A DNA stretch of 14,385 nucleotides from an uncultured Eubacterium sp. (GTDB lineage Bacteria > Bacillota > Clostridia > Lachnospirales > Lachnospiraceae): positions 1 through 14,385 of the forward strand of contig CAJUBZ010000024.1 in assembly GCA_910584795.1 (NCBI GenBank), read 5' to 3'. This document shows positions 1 through 6,901 of this stretch, one piece after another. The notes below the pieces were generated by a model that was not told the DNA's origin, did not search any database, and saw nothing but the letters and a program-made list of their open reading frames with translations. The position numbers were made by a program, and so were the translations under genes. The first letter of the stretch is position 1, and the number at the start of each line of letters is the position of its first letter.

Positions 1-13
1 TCTGTTTTTTCAT
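1..13 (-). CDS. 5' end of a gene cut by the window edge (starts MKKQ)
   Basis: Only four codons are visible (Met-Lys-Lys-Gln). The call rests on an ATG at 13..11 preceded by AGGAGG at 27..22 with an 8-base spacer, and on a promoter-like pair further upstream. It is the next gene on the same strand after uidA, but the terminator at 152-195 and the separate promoter suggest it is transcribed on its own. Nothing can be said about its product. Confidence 0.55.
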
Positions 14-49
14 TGTTATTTCCTCCTTTTGATTTCTCCGTTTTCTTTC

Positions 50-79
50 ATTATATTTTCGACATTTGTCGGGTGGAAA
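50..79 (-). promoter_or_regulatory. Candidate promoter for the left-edge gene
   Basis: On the minus strand a perfect -10 TATAAT (55..50) is preceded, after 18 bases, by a weak -35 TTTCCA (79..74). The predicted start of transcription falls about 30 bases ahead of the ATG at 13. The hyphenated palindrome CGACA-TT-TGTCG (60-71) fills the spacer between the two boxes, where a repressor would block RNA polymerase. The boxes are seen directly; the function is inferred. Confidence 0.4.
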
Positions 80-89
80 TAACTAATGG

Positions 90-114
90 TATAGATTTTT
101 TGATCTTATCTATA
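90..114. repeat. Inverted repeat TATAGAT / ATCTATA
   Basis: Perfect 7-base arms (90-96 and 108-114) around an 11-base spacer, in AT-rich DNA upstream of the left-edge gene promoter and downstream of the uidA terminator. It could be a protein-binding site, but AT-rich DNA produces such repeats by chance, so support is weak. Confidence 0.25.
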
Positions 115-148
115 TTAAATCGATTTTATTTTTACTTTAGAATATTAT

Positions 149-195
149 AAAAAAGTCAGACATGATATTCTTCGTACGTTCTCATGTCTGACTTT
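149..195 (-). terminator. Intrinsic terminator of the uxu-kdg-uidA operon
   Basis: A perfect 14-bp stem (152-165 with 182-195) and a 16-base loop are followed, on the minus strand, by a run of six T (complement of A149-154, the first three of which also pair in the stem). It begins 38 bases past the uidA stop codon and marks the end of the minus-strand operon. The plus-strand side has a shorter T-rich flank, so weak bidirectional action is possible. Confidence 0.85.
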
Positions 196-232
196 CCTTT
201 ATCTTATTTATTTAACACGTAACAACTGTTCT

Positions 233-2008
233 TTACCTTTTACTCCATCTCTCCTTCAACATATATGCTGACATCTTTGGTTGTCTGTTTCTGGTAAAGA
301 TTCCTTTTTTGTTTCCATCCACACGGTTCAATCCCTGCTTTGTCTGGAAATCAGCAAAAGCCCATGGATGCTCTCCTATCATAAATTCCAGTTTATCAAA
401 TATCTTATGAAATTCATTCATATACATACATTGAAATTCTTCTGTGAATGCTACTGCCGGTGTCTTATGGTATCCTGCAATTGTATCTGCACCATACTCA
501 CTCATAATGATTGGCTTATGATACTTGTTATACCATTTGTTCATCTCATTCTCTAATTGAAGTCCGATAACTTCCAGATGACTGTGATCTGTATACCATG
601 CATAATATCTGTTTACGCAGATAACATCGAGCCACTGACTGACTTTATCTCCATCAGGTCCTGTCGTATGCACCATAGTAACCGGTCTGGTATCATCCAG
701 ACTTCTCATCGTTTCTATAATCTCTTTAAAATACGGCACAGCCCCTTCTTCATGGGTTGCAGCCTCATTTGCCACACTCCACATCATAACACATGGATGA
801 TTTTTATCACGATTATACATATCTGCCAGCATATCTTTATGATGCGCCAATGTATCATCATTGACTCTGTTCCCTGCAAAAACACTGTTTCCATCCCAAA
901 AACACATTCCTACAGCCGGCACTTCATCAATGACTACAAACCCTTCTCTGTCTGCCAACATCATCAACTCTTCAGAATATGGATAATGGGAAGTCCTGAA
1001 CGAATTTGCTCCCATCCATTTTAGCAAATTAAAATCACGGATGTTGAGCGCCTCATCCATTCCTTTTCCATGTACATCACTATCTTCATGCTTACCAAAT
1101 CCTTGGAAATAAAACTCTTTCCCATTAATCAGGAAAGCTTTGTCCGTCACTTCTATTGTTCTGAGTCCAAACTGCTCTGCATATGTATCATGTTCACCTT
1201 CTACTTTTAGTTGATAAAGATAAGCAGCTCCCGGATTCCAAAGATGCGGATTTACAATTTCTGTTTCTACATACCACTTATTCTCATTCTTCAGACATTT
1301 TTCCACTGTTTTCTCTGATACAATATTTCCTGCCTCATCAACAACTTTTACCACACGAATTTCATCTGTGGATGTAATAAGTGCTTTAACAACCGCCTCA
1401 TTTTCTTTTATCTCTGTTTTAATAACAATATCTTCAATGTATTTCTTCGGTGTTGTGTACAGTTTTACCGGTCTGTGTAACCCTGAGTAATTATAGAAAT
1501 CAAAGTAAGTTTCCTGATAATGAAAACCTTCCGGATACCCCGGTCCTTCTTTATGGATAATCTCTCCACAAGGAATGCATGTCCAGTCAAGGATATTGCT
1601 GAGTGCAACTGTCACACGATGCTCCTCTAAAGAAGACCTCTCAATCATTTCTGTAATATCTGCCTCAAATGGGAGAAACCCGCCTTTATGTTTTACAACT
1701 TCAGTTCCATCTACCCATACTGTTGCATGATGGGTAGCACTGCCAAAACGCAGAACAATTCTCTGTCCCTTCCAGCTGTCAGGTATTACAAAACTCTTCT
1801 CATACCAGACATATCCTACGTGTTCTTTTTCACGTTCCTCTGTAAATAAATCATTGTAGCTGGCAGGAACTGCCATAGAAATCGTATCTGTCAGTGCCAC
1901 CTTCTGCCATTCTTCCTGAATTCCTACATTATCATAATCCATTTTAAAATTCCAGATGCCACTAAGATTCTTAACCTCTCTTACTTTGTTTTCTACCGGA
2001 TATAACAT
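233..2008 (-). CDS. uidA: Beta-glucuronidase, glycoside hydrolase family 2
   Basis: A 591-residue cytoplasmic enzyme that hydrolyses beta-D-glucuronides to D-glucuronate plus aglycone. Domains in order: N-terminal jelly-roll (about 12-183), immunoglobulin-like sandwich (about 185-285) and TIM barrel (about 287-585). The acid/base is Glu415 in WSVANE, the nucleophile is Glu504 in MSEYGAD, and the N566-K-K568 motif that reads the glucuronate carboxylate is present, which separates true glucuronidases from GH2 galactosidases. There is no signal peptide, so the substrate must be imported. The loop between VG (366-367) and RDKNHP (400-405) is about nine residues shorter than I recall for E. coli UidA. 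The ATG has a good site, AAGGAG, 7 bases upstream. It is the last gene of the operon, separated from the serine hydrolase by a structured element, and supplies the glucuronate used by the other enzymes. Confidence 0.95.
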   Translation of the reverse strand: MLYPVENKVREVKNLSGIWNFKMDYDNVGIQEEWQKVALTDTISMAVPASYNDLFTEEREKEHVGYVWYEKSFVIPDSWKGQRIVLRFGSATHHATVWVDGTEVVKHKGGFLPFEADITEMIERSSLEEHRVTVALSNILDWTCIPCGEIIHKEGPGYPEGFHYQETYFDFYNYSGLHRPVKLYTTPKKYIEDIVIKTEIKENEAVVKALITSTDEIRVVKVVDEAGNIVSEKTVEKCLKNENKWYVETEIVNPHLWNPGAAYLYQLKVEGEHDTYAEQFGLRTIEVTDKAFLINGKEFYFQGFGKHEDSDVHGKGMDEALNIRDFNLLKWMGANSFRTSHYPYSEELMMLADREGFVVIDEVPAVGMCFWDGNSVFAGNRVNDDTLAHHKDMLADMYNRDKNHPCVMMWSVANEAATHEEGAVPYFKEIIETMRSLDDTRPVTMVHTTGPDGDKVSQWLDVICVNRYYAWYTDHSHLEVIGLQLENEMNKWYNKYHKPIIMSEYGADTIAGYHKTPAVAFTEEFQCMYMNEFHKIFDKLEFMIGEHPWAFADFQTKQGLNRVDGNKKGIFTRNRQPKMSAYMLKERWSKR

Positions 2009-2031
2009 TTACTCTCTCCTTTTCATAACAA

Positions 2032-2167
2032 ATAATGTCGCTCGCGACATTATAGCGCCGCTTTTGCGTCTCTTTAGAGACAAATTTCATCTGCAAAAGC
2101 GTGCGCATCCTCGCAGAGCGTTTTTTGATTAAAAGGGAAGTTCGGAAAACTTTCCTTTTAATCAAAA
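2032..2167. repeat. Nested-hairpin intergenic element
   Basis: Most of the 170-base gap between the serine hydrolase and uidA is three successive inverted repeats. First, ATAATGTCGC-tc-GCGACATTAT (2032-2053). Second, GCGC plus CGCTTTTGC (2055-2067) pairing with GCAAAAGCG, a bulged T and GCGC (2093-2106), enclosing a smaller GTCTC/GAGAC hairpin (2068-2081). Third, a 20-base stem (2123-2142 with 2148-2167) with a single G-T pair. On the coding (minus) strand the last stem has one A-C mismatch and is followed by A residues rather than T, so it is not a standard terminator. I think similar elements are scattered in Lachnospiraceae genomes, but this is recollection. Only one copy is in this window. 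It could adjust uidA expression relative to upstream genes. Confidence 0.7.
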
Positions 2168-2178
2168 TATATTTTCTG

Positions 2179-3093
2179 TCAGCTCTCTTTCGCCTCCTGA
2201 CAAATCTTTTCAATAAATCCATACCACACGTTTCTGAATACTTCCCCATCACTTAAGGACTGCACTGCAACAACCATATCCTGCTCTGGCAGCATAATAA
2301 TATATTGTCCGTATTTCCCATCGGCTCTGGCTGTTTTCCTGTCAGGGTTTATCCAGAACTGAAAGCCATAATTTGTCTCCCAATCTTCCGGCACCTGTTT
2401 CATTGTAGCCATATCCAAATATTCTTTCGAAACAATCCTTTTACCCTTATATACTCCACCCTCTAATATCATCTGTCCAAAATTTCCAAACTCATCAATT
2501 GTCAGGTAAAGTCCATTCGCTGCATGAATATGTCCCTTTGGACATCTGGTCCAGTCCGGACTTAAAATATCCAGAGGTGTAAATAACCTCTCCTTCAGAT
2601 AATCCATAATCTCCCTGCCCGACTTTCGCTCAATAAGACATGCCAGCATATATGTATTAAAATTGCAATACAGAAACCTCTCTCCCGGCTTATATGTAAA
2701 ATCATGGTTAAAGAAATACTGTATCCAGTCTTCTGTAATATATCTCTCCGGGTCGTCCCCAAAAAACATTGGATAATCAAATCCTGTTGTCATAGTAAGC
2801 ATATGTCTCACAGTAATTCCTAACAGATTATCACTGGGTTTATCCGGTAGATATTCCGGAAAACTATCACAAATCTTTTCATCTAAAGAAATAATGCCCT
2901 CATCTATCGCTATTCCCACTGCAACGGATATAAAACTTTTACTGACAGACCATGTATTCAGTCTTGTTTTCTGCGCCATTCTCCCCCAGTCTAAAATAAT
3001 ATCTCCATGTTGTCTTACCTGTACATAATTTAACACAATATCCTGCTCTTTTACTTTGTTAAGAAACTCCTCAAAGATTGTATTGATTTTCAT
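2179..3093 (-). CDS. Beta-lactamase-fold serine hydrolase (class C / esterase-like)
   Basis: A 304-residue protein of the family that includes class C beta-lactamases, DD-peptidases and EstB-like esterases. The catalytic motifs are visible: S49-V-S-K52 (SxxK nucleophile and general base), Y142-C-N144 (YxN), and a late D258-G-K-Y-G-Q-Y stretch where family members have their third motif in place of KTG. There is no signal peptide or membrane segment, so it should be cytoplasmic, which argues against a role in cell wall or antibiotic resistance. It sits 23 bases after kdgK and upstream of uidA. The start is backed by AAGGAG 6 bases ahead. The substrate cannot be read from sequence. Because of its operon place, removal of an ester or amide group from a glucuronide or its aglycone is a plausible guess only. 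Confidence 0.85.
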   Translation of the reverse strand: MKINTIFEEFLNKVKEQDIVLNYVQVRQHGDIILDWGRMAQKTRLNTWSVSKSFISVAVGIAIDEGIISLDEKICDSFPEYLPDKPSDNLLGITVRHMLTMTTGFDYPMFFGDDPERYITEDWIQYFFNHDFTYKPGERFLYCNFNTYMLACLIERKSGREIMDYLKERLFTPLDILSPDWTRCPKGHIHAANGLYLTIDEFGNFGQMILEGGVYKGKRIVSKEYLDMATMKQVPEDWETNYGFQFWINPDRKTARADGKYGQYIIMLPEQDMVVAVQSLSDGEVFRNVWYGFIEKICQEAKES

Positions 3094-3116
3094 TTTTGTC
3101 TCCTTCTATTCAATAA

Positions 3117-4139
3117 CTATCTCTGCACCCTTCCCATACCATTACCTTTCATCAGATGTTCTATTTCTTCTACTGTCGACAGATTCGCATCTCCCGGTAT
3201 GGTATGTTTCAGTGCTGATGCTGCTACTGAAAATTCTATAACATCTTTGGTTTCTTTTCCAGATAATATTGCAAAAATAATTCCTGCTGCAAAAGCATCA
3301 CCACCACCGACTCTGTCTACCATTGGTGAAATTTCATACTTCTTTGCAGCATAAAAATTCTTTCCATCATAAATGCAGCCACTAAAATCATGATAAGATG
3401 ATGTATGACTTTGGCGTAAACTGCTAATAACATATTTAAAATGATATTGTTCTACCATCTCCTGAAACATCTTTTCATATGCTTCCAAGTTCGGCGTATC
3501 ATCTTCATTTTCTTTTGACAATGTAAATCCTAACATCTTTCTTGCATCTTCTCTGCCACCCATCAAAACATCAACATATTCCATATATTGTGGCATTACC
3601 TGCCTTGCTTCATTTGCCGTCCACAACTTGTTTCTATAATTCAAATCACAACTGACGGTTAATCCATTCCTCTTGGCTGCTTTCACAGCTTCCAATGTAA
3701 CATCTCCTGCCTGTTCACTAAGTGCTGGCGTAATTCCCGAAAAATGAAACCAGTCTGCTCCTTCAAAAATCCTGTCAAAGTCAAAATCAGCAGGTTGGGC
3801 TGTGCTGATTGATGAGCCTGCTCTATCATATACGACATTGGAAGGACGGACTGCCGAACCTTTTTCCATGTAATAAATTCCCAATCTATTACCACCATAT
3901 GATACATTAGAAGTATCTACATTCAGTTTTTTTAAGAAACTGATAGCACATCTCCCTATAGGATTATCCGGAACTTTCGTTACATACACTGACTCCATTC
4001 CAAGCATTGCCAAAGAAACTGCAACATTAGCTTCACTCCCTCCAAAACATGCCTCATATTCATCTGCCTGTATAAACTTCCGATAATCCTTCGTGGATAA
4101 TCGTAAAAGAATTTCTCCCATCGTCACTACTTTTGACAT
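3117..4139 (-). CDS. kdgK: 2-keto-3-deoxygluconate kinase (PfkB family)
   Basis: A 340-residue sugar kinase that phosphorylates KDG to 2-keto-3-deoxy-6-phosphogluconate with ATP. The PfkB signatures are present: the N-terminal GGSEANVAVSLAMLG segment (33-47), a CDLNYR strand (164-169), and the C-terminal D275-R-V-G-G-G-D281-A-F-A-A-G anion hole, with D281 as the catalytic base. The DRVGGGD version of this motif is the one usual for KDG kinases, as opposed to ribokinase or fructokinase. The start codon lies one base past the kdgA stop codon, and its ribosome binding site (GAGGTG, 7 bases ahead) is inside the last kdgA codons, so the two are probably translationally coupled. A 2-keto-gluconate or fructose kinase would be the alternative, but the neighbours make KDG clearly the best choice. 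Confidence 0.92.
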   Translation of the reverse strand: MSKVVTMGEILLRLSTKDYRKFIQADEYEACFGGSEANVAVSLAMLGMESVYVTKVPDNPIGRCAISFLKKLNVDTSNVSYGGNRLGIYYMEKGSAVRPSNVVYDRAGSSISTAQPADFDFDRIFEGADWFHFSGITPALSEQAGDVTLEAVKAAKRNGLTVSCDLNYRNKLWTANEARQVMPQYMEYVDVLMGGREDARKMLGFTLSKENEDDTPNLEAYEKMFQEMVEQYHFKYVISSLRQSHTSSYHDFSGCIYDGKNFYAAKKYEISPMVDRVGGGDAFAAGIIFAILSGKETKDVIEFSVAASALKHTIPGDANLSTVEEIEHLMKGNGMGRVQR

Positions 4140-4140
4140 A

Positions 4141-4773
4141 TTATCTCACCTCGCTTACAATATTCATGGCCCTTGCAGCCAGCCTCGTTATCTCACTAAA
4201 TCTTCCCTGTTCAATCAACTGTTTTTGAACCATCCAGCTGCCACCGCAGGCAATAACCTTATTGTTTTCTAAATAAAATTTTACATTTGCTTCATTGATT
4301 CCTCCAGTCGGCATAAACATTACATTACCGTAAGGTGCTGACATCGCTTTTATCATGTTTAAACCACCACACGCCTCTGCCGGAAAGAACTTCATCACCT
4401 TGATTCCCATTTCCAAATTCATTTCAATTTCACTCGGCGTTGCCACACCAGGAATGATAATTATATCTTGTTTTTTGCAATAATCGATTACCCTCGGATT
4501 AGAACCGGGACTTACAATAAAATCTGCTCCCATAGTAATTGCTTCCTTTACCTGTTCTATCGTAAGCACTGTTCCTGCTCCAATGATACAGTCTGGAAAT
4601 TTCTCTTTGATAATTGCAATGGCATTCAACGCCTTTTCTGTACGAAGGGTGATTTCAATACACTTCATATTTCCTTTTCTTAATGCCTGTGCTAACGGAA
4701 CTGCCTGCACTTCATCATCTATCGTTATTACTGGTATAATGCCAGCCTCTCTTATTTTTGTGTAAATATTCAT
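4141..4773 (-). CDS. kdgA: KDPG aldolase (2-keto-3-deoxy-6-phosphogluconate aldolase)
   Basis: A 210-residue class I aldolase that splits KDPG into pyruvate and glyceraldehyde 3-phosphate, the last step of hexuronate breakdown. The Schiff-base lysine is K128 in KFFPAEACGG, the acid/base glutamate is E40 in CIEITLRT, and the phosphate-binding PTGGI loop is at 155-159. Length and motif order are those of the Eda/KdgA family. The start has GGAG 7 bases ahead. It follows uxuB by 39 bases and runs almost directly into kdgK. A 4-hydroxy-2-oxoglutarate aldolase activity is a frequent side activity in this family. Confidence 0.95.
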   Translation of the reverse strand: MNIYTKIREAGIIPVITIDDEVQAVPLAQALRKGNMKCIEITLRTEKALNAIAIIKEKFPDCIIGAGTVLTIEQVKEAITMGADFIVSPGSNPRVIDYCKKQDIIIIPGVATPSEIEMNLEMGIKVMKFFPAEACGGLNMIKAMSAPYGNVMFMPTGGINEANVKFYLENNKVIACGGSWMVQKQLIEQGRFSEITRLAARAMNIVSEVR

Positions 4774-4812
4774 CTATGCTCTCCATCTTTTACTAATACT
4801 AAAGGCCCTGTC

Positions 4813-5658
4813 TTATACACCTGAATATGCTGAAAATCCACCATCTACAGGAACTACAACTCCATTAATAAATCCTGATAAATTGTCGTTGCATAAAAAC
4901 ATCAGTGTTCCAATCAACTCTTCCGGTTCACCAAAACGTCCCATCGGGGTACTATTTAAAATTTTTCCGGTTCTATCTGTCGGTGTGCCATCATCATGAA
5001 ACAGCAGTTTCTCATTCTGTTTCGTTACAAAAAATCCCGGTGCAATGGCATTACATCTGATTCCCACTTTTGAAAAATGAACAGCCAGCCACTGAGTATA
5101 ATTAGATATTGCTGCTTTTGCACCACTATAAGCCACAATCTTTGTCAATGGTGTGTAGGCATTCATACTGGAGATATTAATAATGCTGCAGCCTTTTCGG
5201 TCAATCATATCCTTTGCAAACACCTGTGTTGGAATAACACTTCCCAAATAATTTAAATTAAATACTTTTTCAATTCCCTCTACTTCTAAATCGAAAAAAG
5301 TTTTTGAACCTTCCATCGTTTCCACCTGAAAATATTCCATATCAGTCGTAGCCTGCGGATTATTGCCTCCTGCTCCATTGATTAAAATATCGCACTTTCC
5401 AAGTTCTTCTAATATTTTATTATGCACCTTCTGTATACTCTTTTTCTCTAATACATTACATTGATATCCCTTAGCACATCCTCCGTTGTTTACAATCTGT
5501 TCTGCATTCATTCGTACTGCATTCTCATTAATATCCAGCATGGCAACCTTTGCACCTGCTTTTGCCAATGCTTCTGCAAACATGGAACATAAAACACCAC
5601 CTGCACCGGTAATCACTATAACTTTTCCTTTTATTCCTGATGTTAATGATAACTTCAT
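4813..5658 (-). CDS. uxuB: D-mannonate oxidoreductase (fructuronate reductase), short-chain dehydrogenase type
   Basis: A 281-residue short-chain dehydrogenase/reductase. The Rossmann motif is T17-G-A-G-G-V-L, followed by N94-G-A-G, the catalytic Ser (S163 or S164) and Y177-S-G-A-K181. It is expected to reduce D-fructuronate to D-mannonate with NAD(P)H. This is the SDR form found in Bacillus and clostridia, unrelated in fold to the roughly 480-residue long-chain dehydrogenase called UxuB in E. coli. Assignment comes from family plus its place between uxuA and kdgA; sequence alone would leave other keto-sugar reductases (gluconate 5-dehydrogenase-like) possible. The start is supported by AAAGGAAG ahead of the ATG. 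It lies about 50 bases after uxuA with no terminator between. Confidence 0.88.
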   Translation of the reverse strand: MKLSLTSGIKGKVIVITGAGGVLCSMFAEALAKAGAKVAMLDINENAVRMNAEQIVNNGGCAKGYQCNVLEKKSIQKVHNKILEELGKCDILINGAGGNNPQATTDMEYFQVETMEGSKTFFDLEVEGIEKVFNLNYLGSVIPTQVFAKDMIDRKGCSIINISSMNAYTPLTKIVAYSGAKAAISNYTQWLAVHFSKVGIRCNAIAPGFFVTKQNEKLLFHDDGTPTDRTGKILNSTPMGRFGEPEELIGTLMFLCNDNLSGFINGVVVPVDGGFSAYSGV

Positions 5659-5710
5659 ATAACTTCTTCCTTTCTATCCTGCTCTGCAATTTCCTTTATT
5701 TATCTGATTA

Positions 5711-6748
5711 TTATTTGTTTTTCTCTAATGTCTCCCAGATACCATTAATATAGGCAGCACCCAATGCCCTGTCATACAGACCATATCCGGGCTTACCCTG
5801 TTCCCCCCAAATCATTCTGCCATGGTCAGGTCTGATATATCCGTCAAACCCTGTGCTGTGTAAAGCTTTCAACACCTCTGCCATATCAAGACTTCCATTT
5901 TCGGACAAGTGACCACTTTCCTCAAAAGAGCCATCTTCCAATATCTTTATATTTCTGATATGGGCAAAACATATTCTGTTTTGTTCTCCATACTTCTTCA
6001 TCATCTTTGGTATATCATTGTCAGACAAACATCCTAAACTGCCTGTGCATAATGTCAGTCCATGGTGGCTGTCGTTATATAAATCCAAAAACCGATCGAT
6101 ATTTTTTTCATTCGTTATAATTCGTGGAATACCAAAAATAGGCCAAGGCGGATCATCCGGATGTATTCCCATATTCACATCGCACTCTACTGCTACCGGA
6201 ATAATCTCTTTTATAAAATACTCTAAATTCTTCCACAACCCTTCTTCTCCTAAAGACTTATATGCGTCTATTAATTCTTCCATTTCTTTTGGACTATAAG
6301 AAGCATCCCATCCGGGCAGCGTCATCTTCGTAGGATCCATTTTGTCCACATCTTTTTTGTAATATACCAATGCATTCGAACCATCCTCTAAAGGCTGGTC
6401 CAATCCGGATCTCGTCCAATCAAAAACCGGCATAAAATTGTAACAGATACACTTCACTCCTGCCTCTGCCAGCCTTCTAATATTCTCCTTATAATTTTCT
6501 ATATATTCCTTATATCTTCCCCTGCATAATTTGATGTCTTCATGGACTGGAACACTCTCAATCACTTCCATTTTGAGTCCATTACTTTCTATCTGTTGTT
6601 TTAAATTATGTATTGCCTCTCTTGGCCAGACCTTCCCAGGCTCTACCTCATAAACTGCTGTAACCACCCCTGATACACCCGGTATCTGTCGAATCTGTTC
6701 CAAAGTAATAGAATCTTCCTCTCCATACCAACGGAATGTCATATCCAT
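5711..6748 (-). CDS. uxuA: Mannonate dehydratase
   Basis: Dehydrates D-mannonate to KDG; a metal-dependent TIM-barrel enzyme of the xylose-isomerase-like fold. Counting from the start chosen here (345 residues), the metal-site residues are H196 in GIHPDDPPW, C234, H263 in FAHIRNI and D308-H309 in RPDHGR; Y322 lies close to the active site in the family. The family block VIESVPVHEDIK and YNFMPVFDWTR are intact. A longer frame opens with GTG at 6757, but AAAGGA would then be only one base from the start codon. The ATG at 6748 has a 10-base spacer and gives the family's usual MxMTFRWYGE beginning. It is the first gene of the operon, directly behind the palindromic operator and a TTGACA promoter. 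Confidence 0.95.
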   Translation of the reverse strand: MDMTFRWYGEEDSITLEQIRQIPGVSGVVTAVYEVEPGKVWPREAIHNLKQQIESNGLKMEVIESVPVHEDIKLCRGRYKEYIENYKENIRRLAEAGVKCICYNFMPVFDWTRSGLDQPLEDGSNALVYYKKDVDKMDPTKMTLPGWDASYSPKEMEELIDAYKSLGEEGLWKNLEYFIKEIIPVAVECDVNMGIHPDDPPWPIFGIPRIITNEKNIDRFLDLYNDSHHGLTLCTGSLGCLSDNDIPKMMKKYGEQNRICFAHIRNIKILEDGSFEESGHLSENGSLDMAEVLKALHSTGFDGYIRPDHGRMIWGEQGKPGYGLYDRALGAAYINGIWETLEKNK

Positions 6749-6776
6749 ACCAATCACATCCTTTCATCTCGGCTCG

Positions 6777-6792
6777 CTGTAAGCGCTTACAG
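6777..6792. promoter_or_regulatory. Palindromic LacI-family operator O1 (also fits a CcpA cre box)
   Basis: CTGTAAGC/GCTTACAG is a perfect 16-base palindrome with the central CG typical of LacI-family operators. It covers the expected transcription start of uxuA, 29 bases ahead of the ATG. The inner 14 bases fit the CcpA catabolite consensus TGWNANCGNTNWCA as well, so either the adjacent regulator, CcpA or both may bind it. Confidence 0.85.
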
Positions 6793-6794
6793 TA

Positions 6795-6823
6795 AATTTA
6801 CATCAATTCTACTGTAATGTCAA
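6795..6823 (-). promoter_or_regulatory. Promoter of the uxuA operon
   Basis: On the minus strand a perfect -35 TTGACA (6823..6818), a 17-base spacer and a -10 TAAATT (6800..6795, four of six consensus bases). Transcription would start near 6788, inside operator O1, so a bound repressor would stop initiation. Confidence 0.75.
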
Positions 6824-6866
6824 TTATCTTTTTACTTTTTACTTACATCGCTCTTACATTTTTTCA

Positions 6867-6895
6867 TTGTAATATCTTTTGTATTATAGTATAAT
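6867..6895 (+). promoter_or_regulatory. Promoter of lacI-uxaC
   Basis: On the plus strand TTGTAA (6867-6872), a 17-base spacer and a perfect -10 TATAAT (6890-6895). The predicted start is near 6902, at the edge of the second operator-like site, which suggests autoregulation. The promoters diverge with their -35 boxes facing each other and about 43 bases between them. Confidence 0.75.
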
Positions 6896-6901
6896 TCCAT
6901 A

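Noticed and set aside
281..1377. Plus-strand open frames opposite uidA
   Set aside because: They lie fully antisense to a well-supported gene, have low-complexity hydrophobic or His/Cys-rich products, and show no domain motifs.
2048..2053. TATAAT-like box on the minus strand as an internal uidA promoter
   Set aside because: No acceptable -35 box lies 16-18 bases upstream, and the box is part of the hairpin arm ATAATGTCGC.
2123..2167. The 20-bp hairpin as an intrinsic terminator after the serine hydrolase
   Set aside because: On the coding strand the stem is followed by AAAAAACGC rather than a U-run, and uidA lies directly downstream in the same direction.
1971..2252. A 93-codon minus-strand open frame spanning the gap between the serine hydrolase and uidA
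   Set aside because: It overlaps the ends of both genes and mostly translates the hairpin element. It has no good ribosome binding site and a Lys/Arg-heavy composition, so it is a repeat artefact.
2179..3093. Antibiotic-resistance beta-lactamase
   Set aside because: There is no signal peptide or lipobox, the third motif is not KTG, and the operon is for sugar-acid catabolism; a metabolic esterase or amidase is more likely.
6839..6858. TTACATCGCTCTTACA as a third full operator
   Set aside because: The two half-sites are direct, not inverted, repeats, so it does not form the palindrome expected of a LacI dimer site; it is kept only as part of the half-site cluster.
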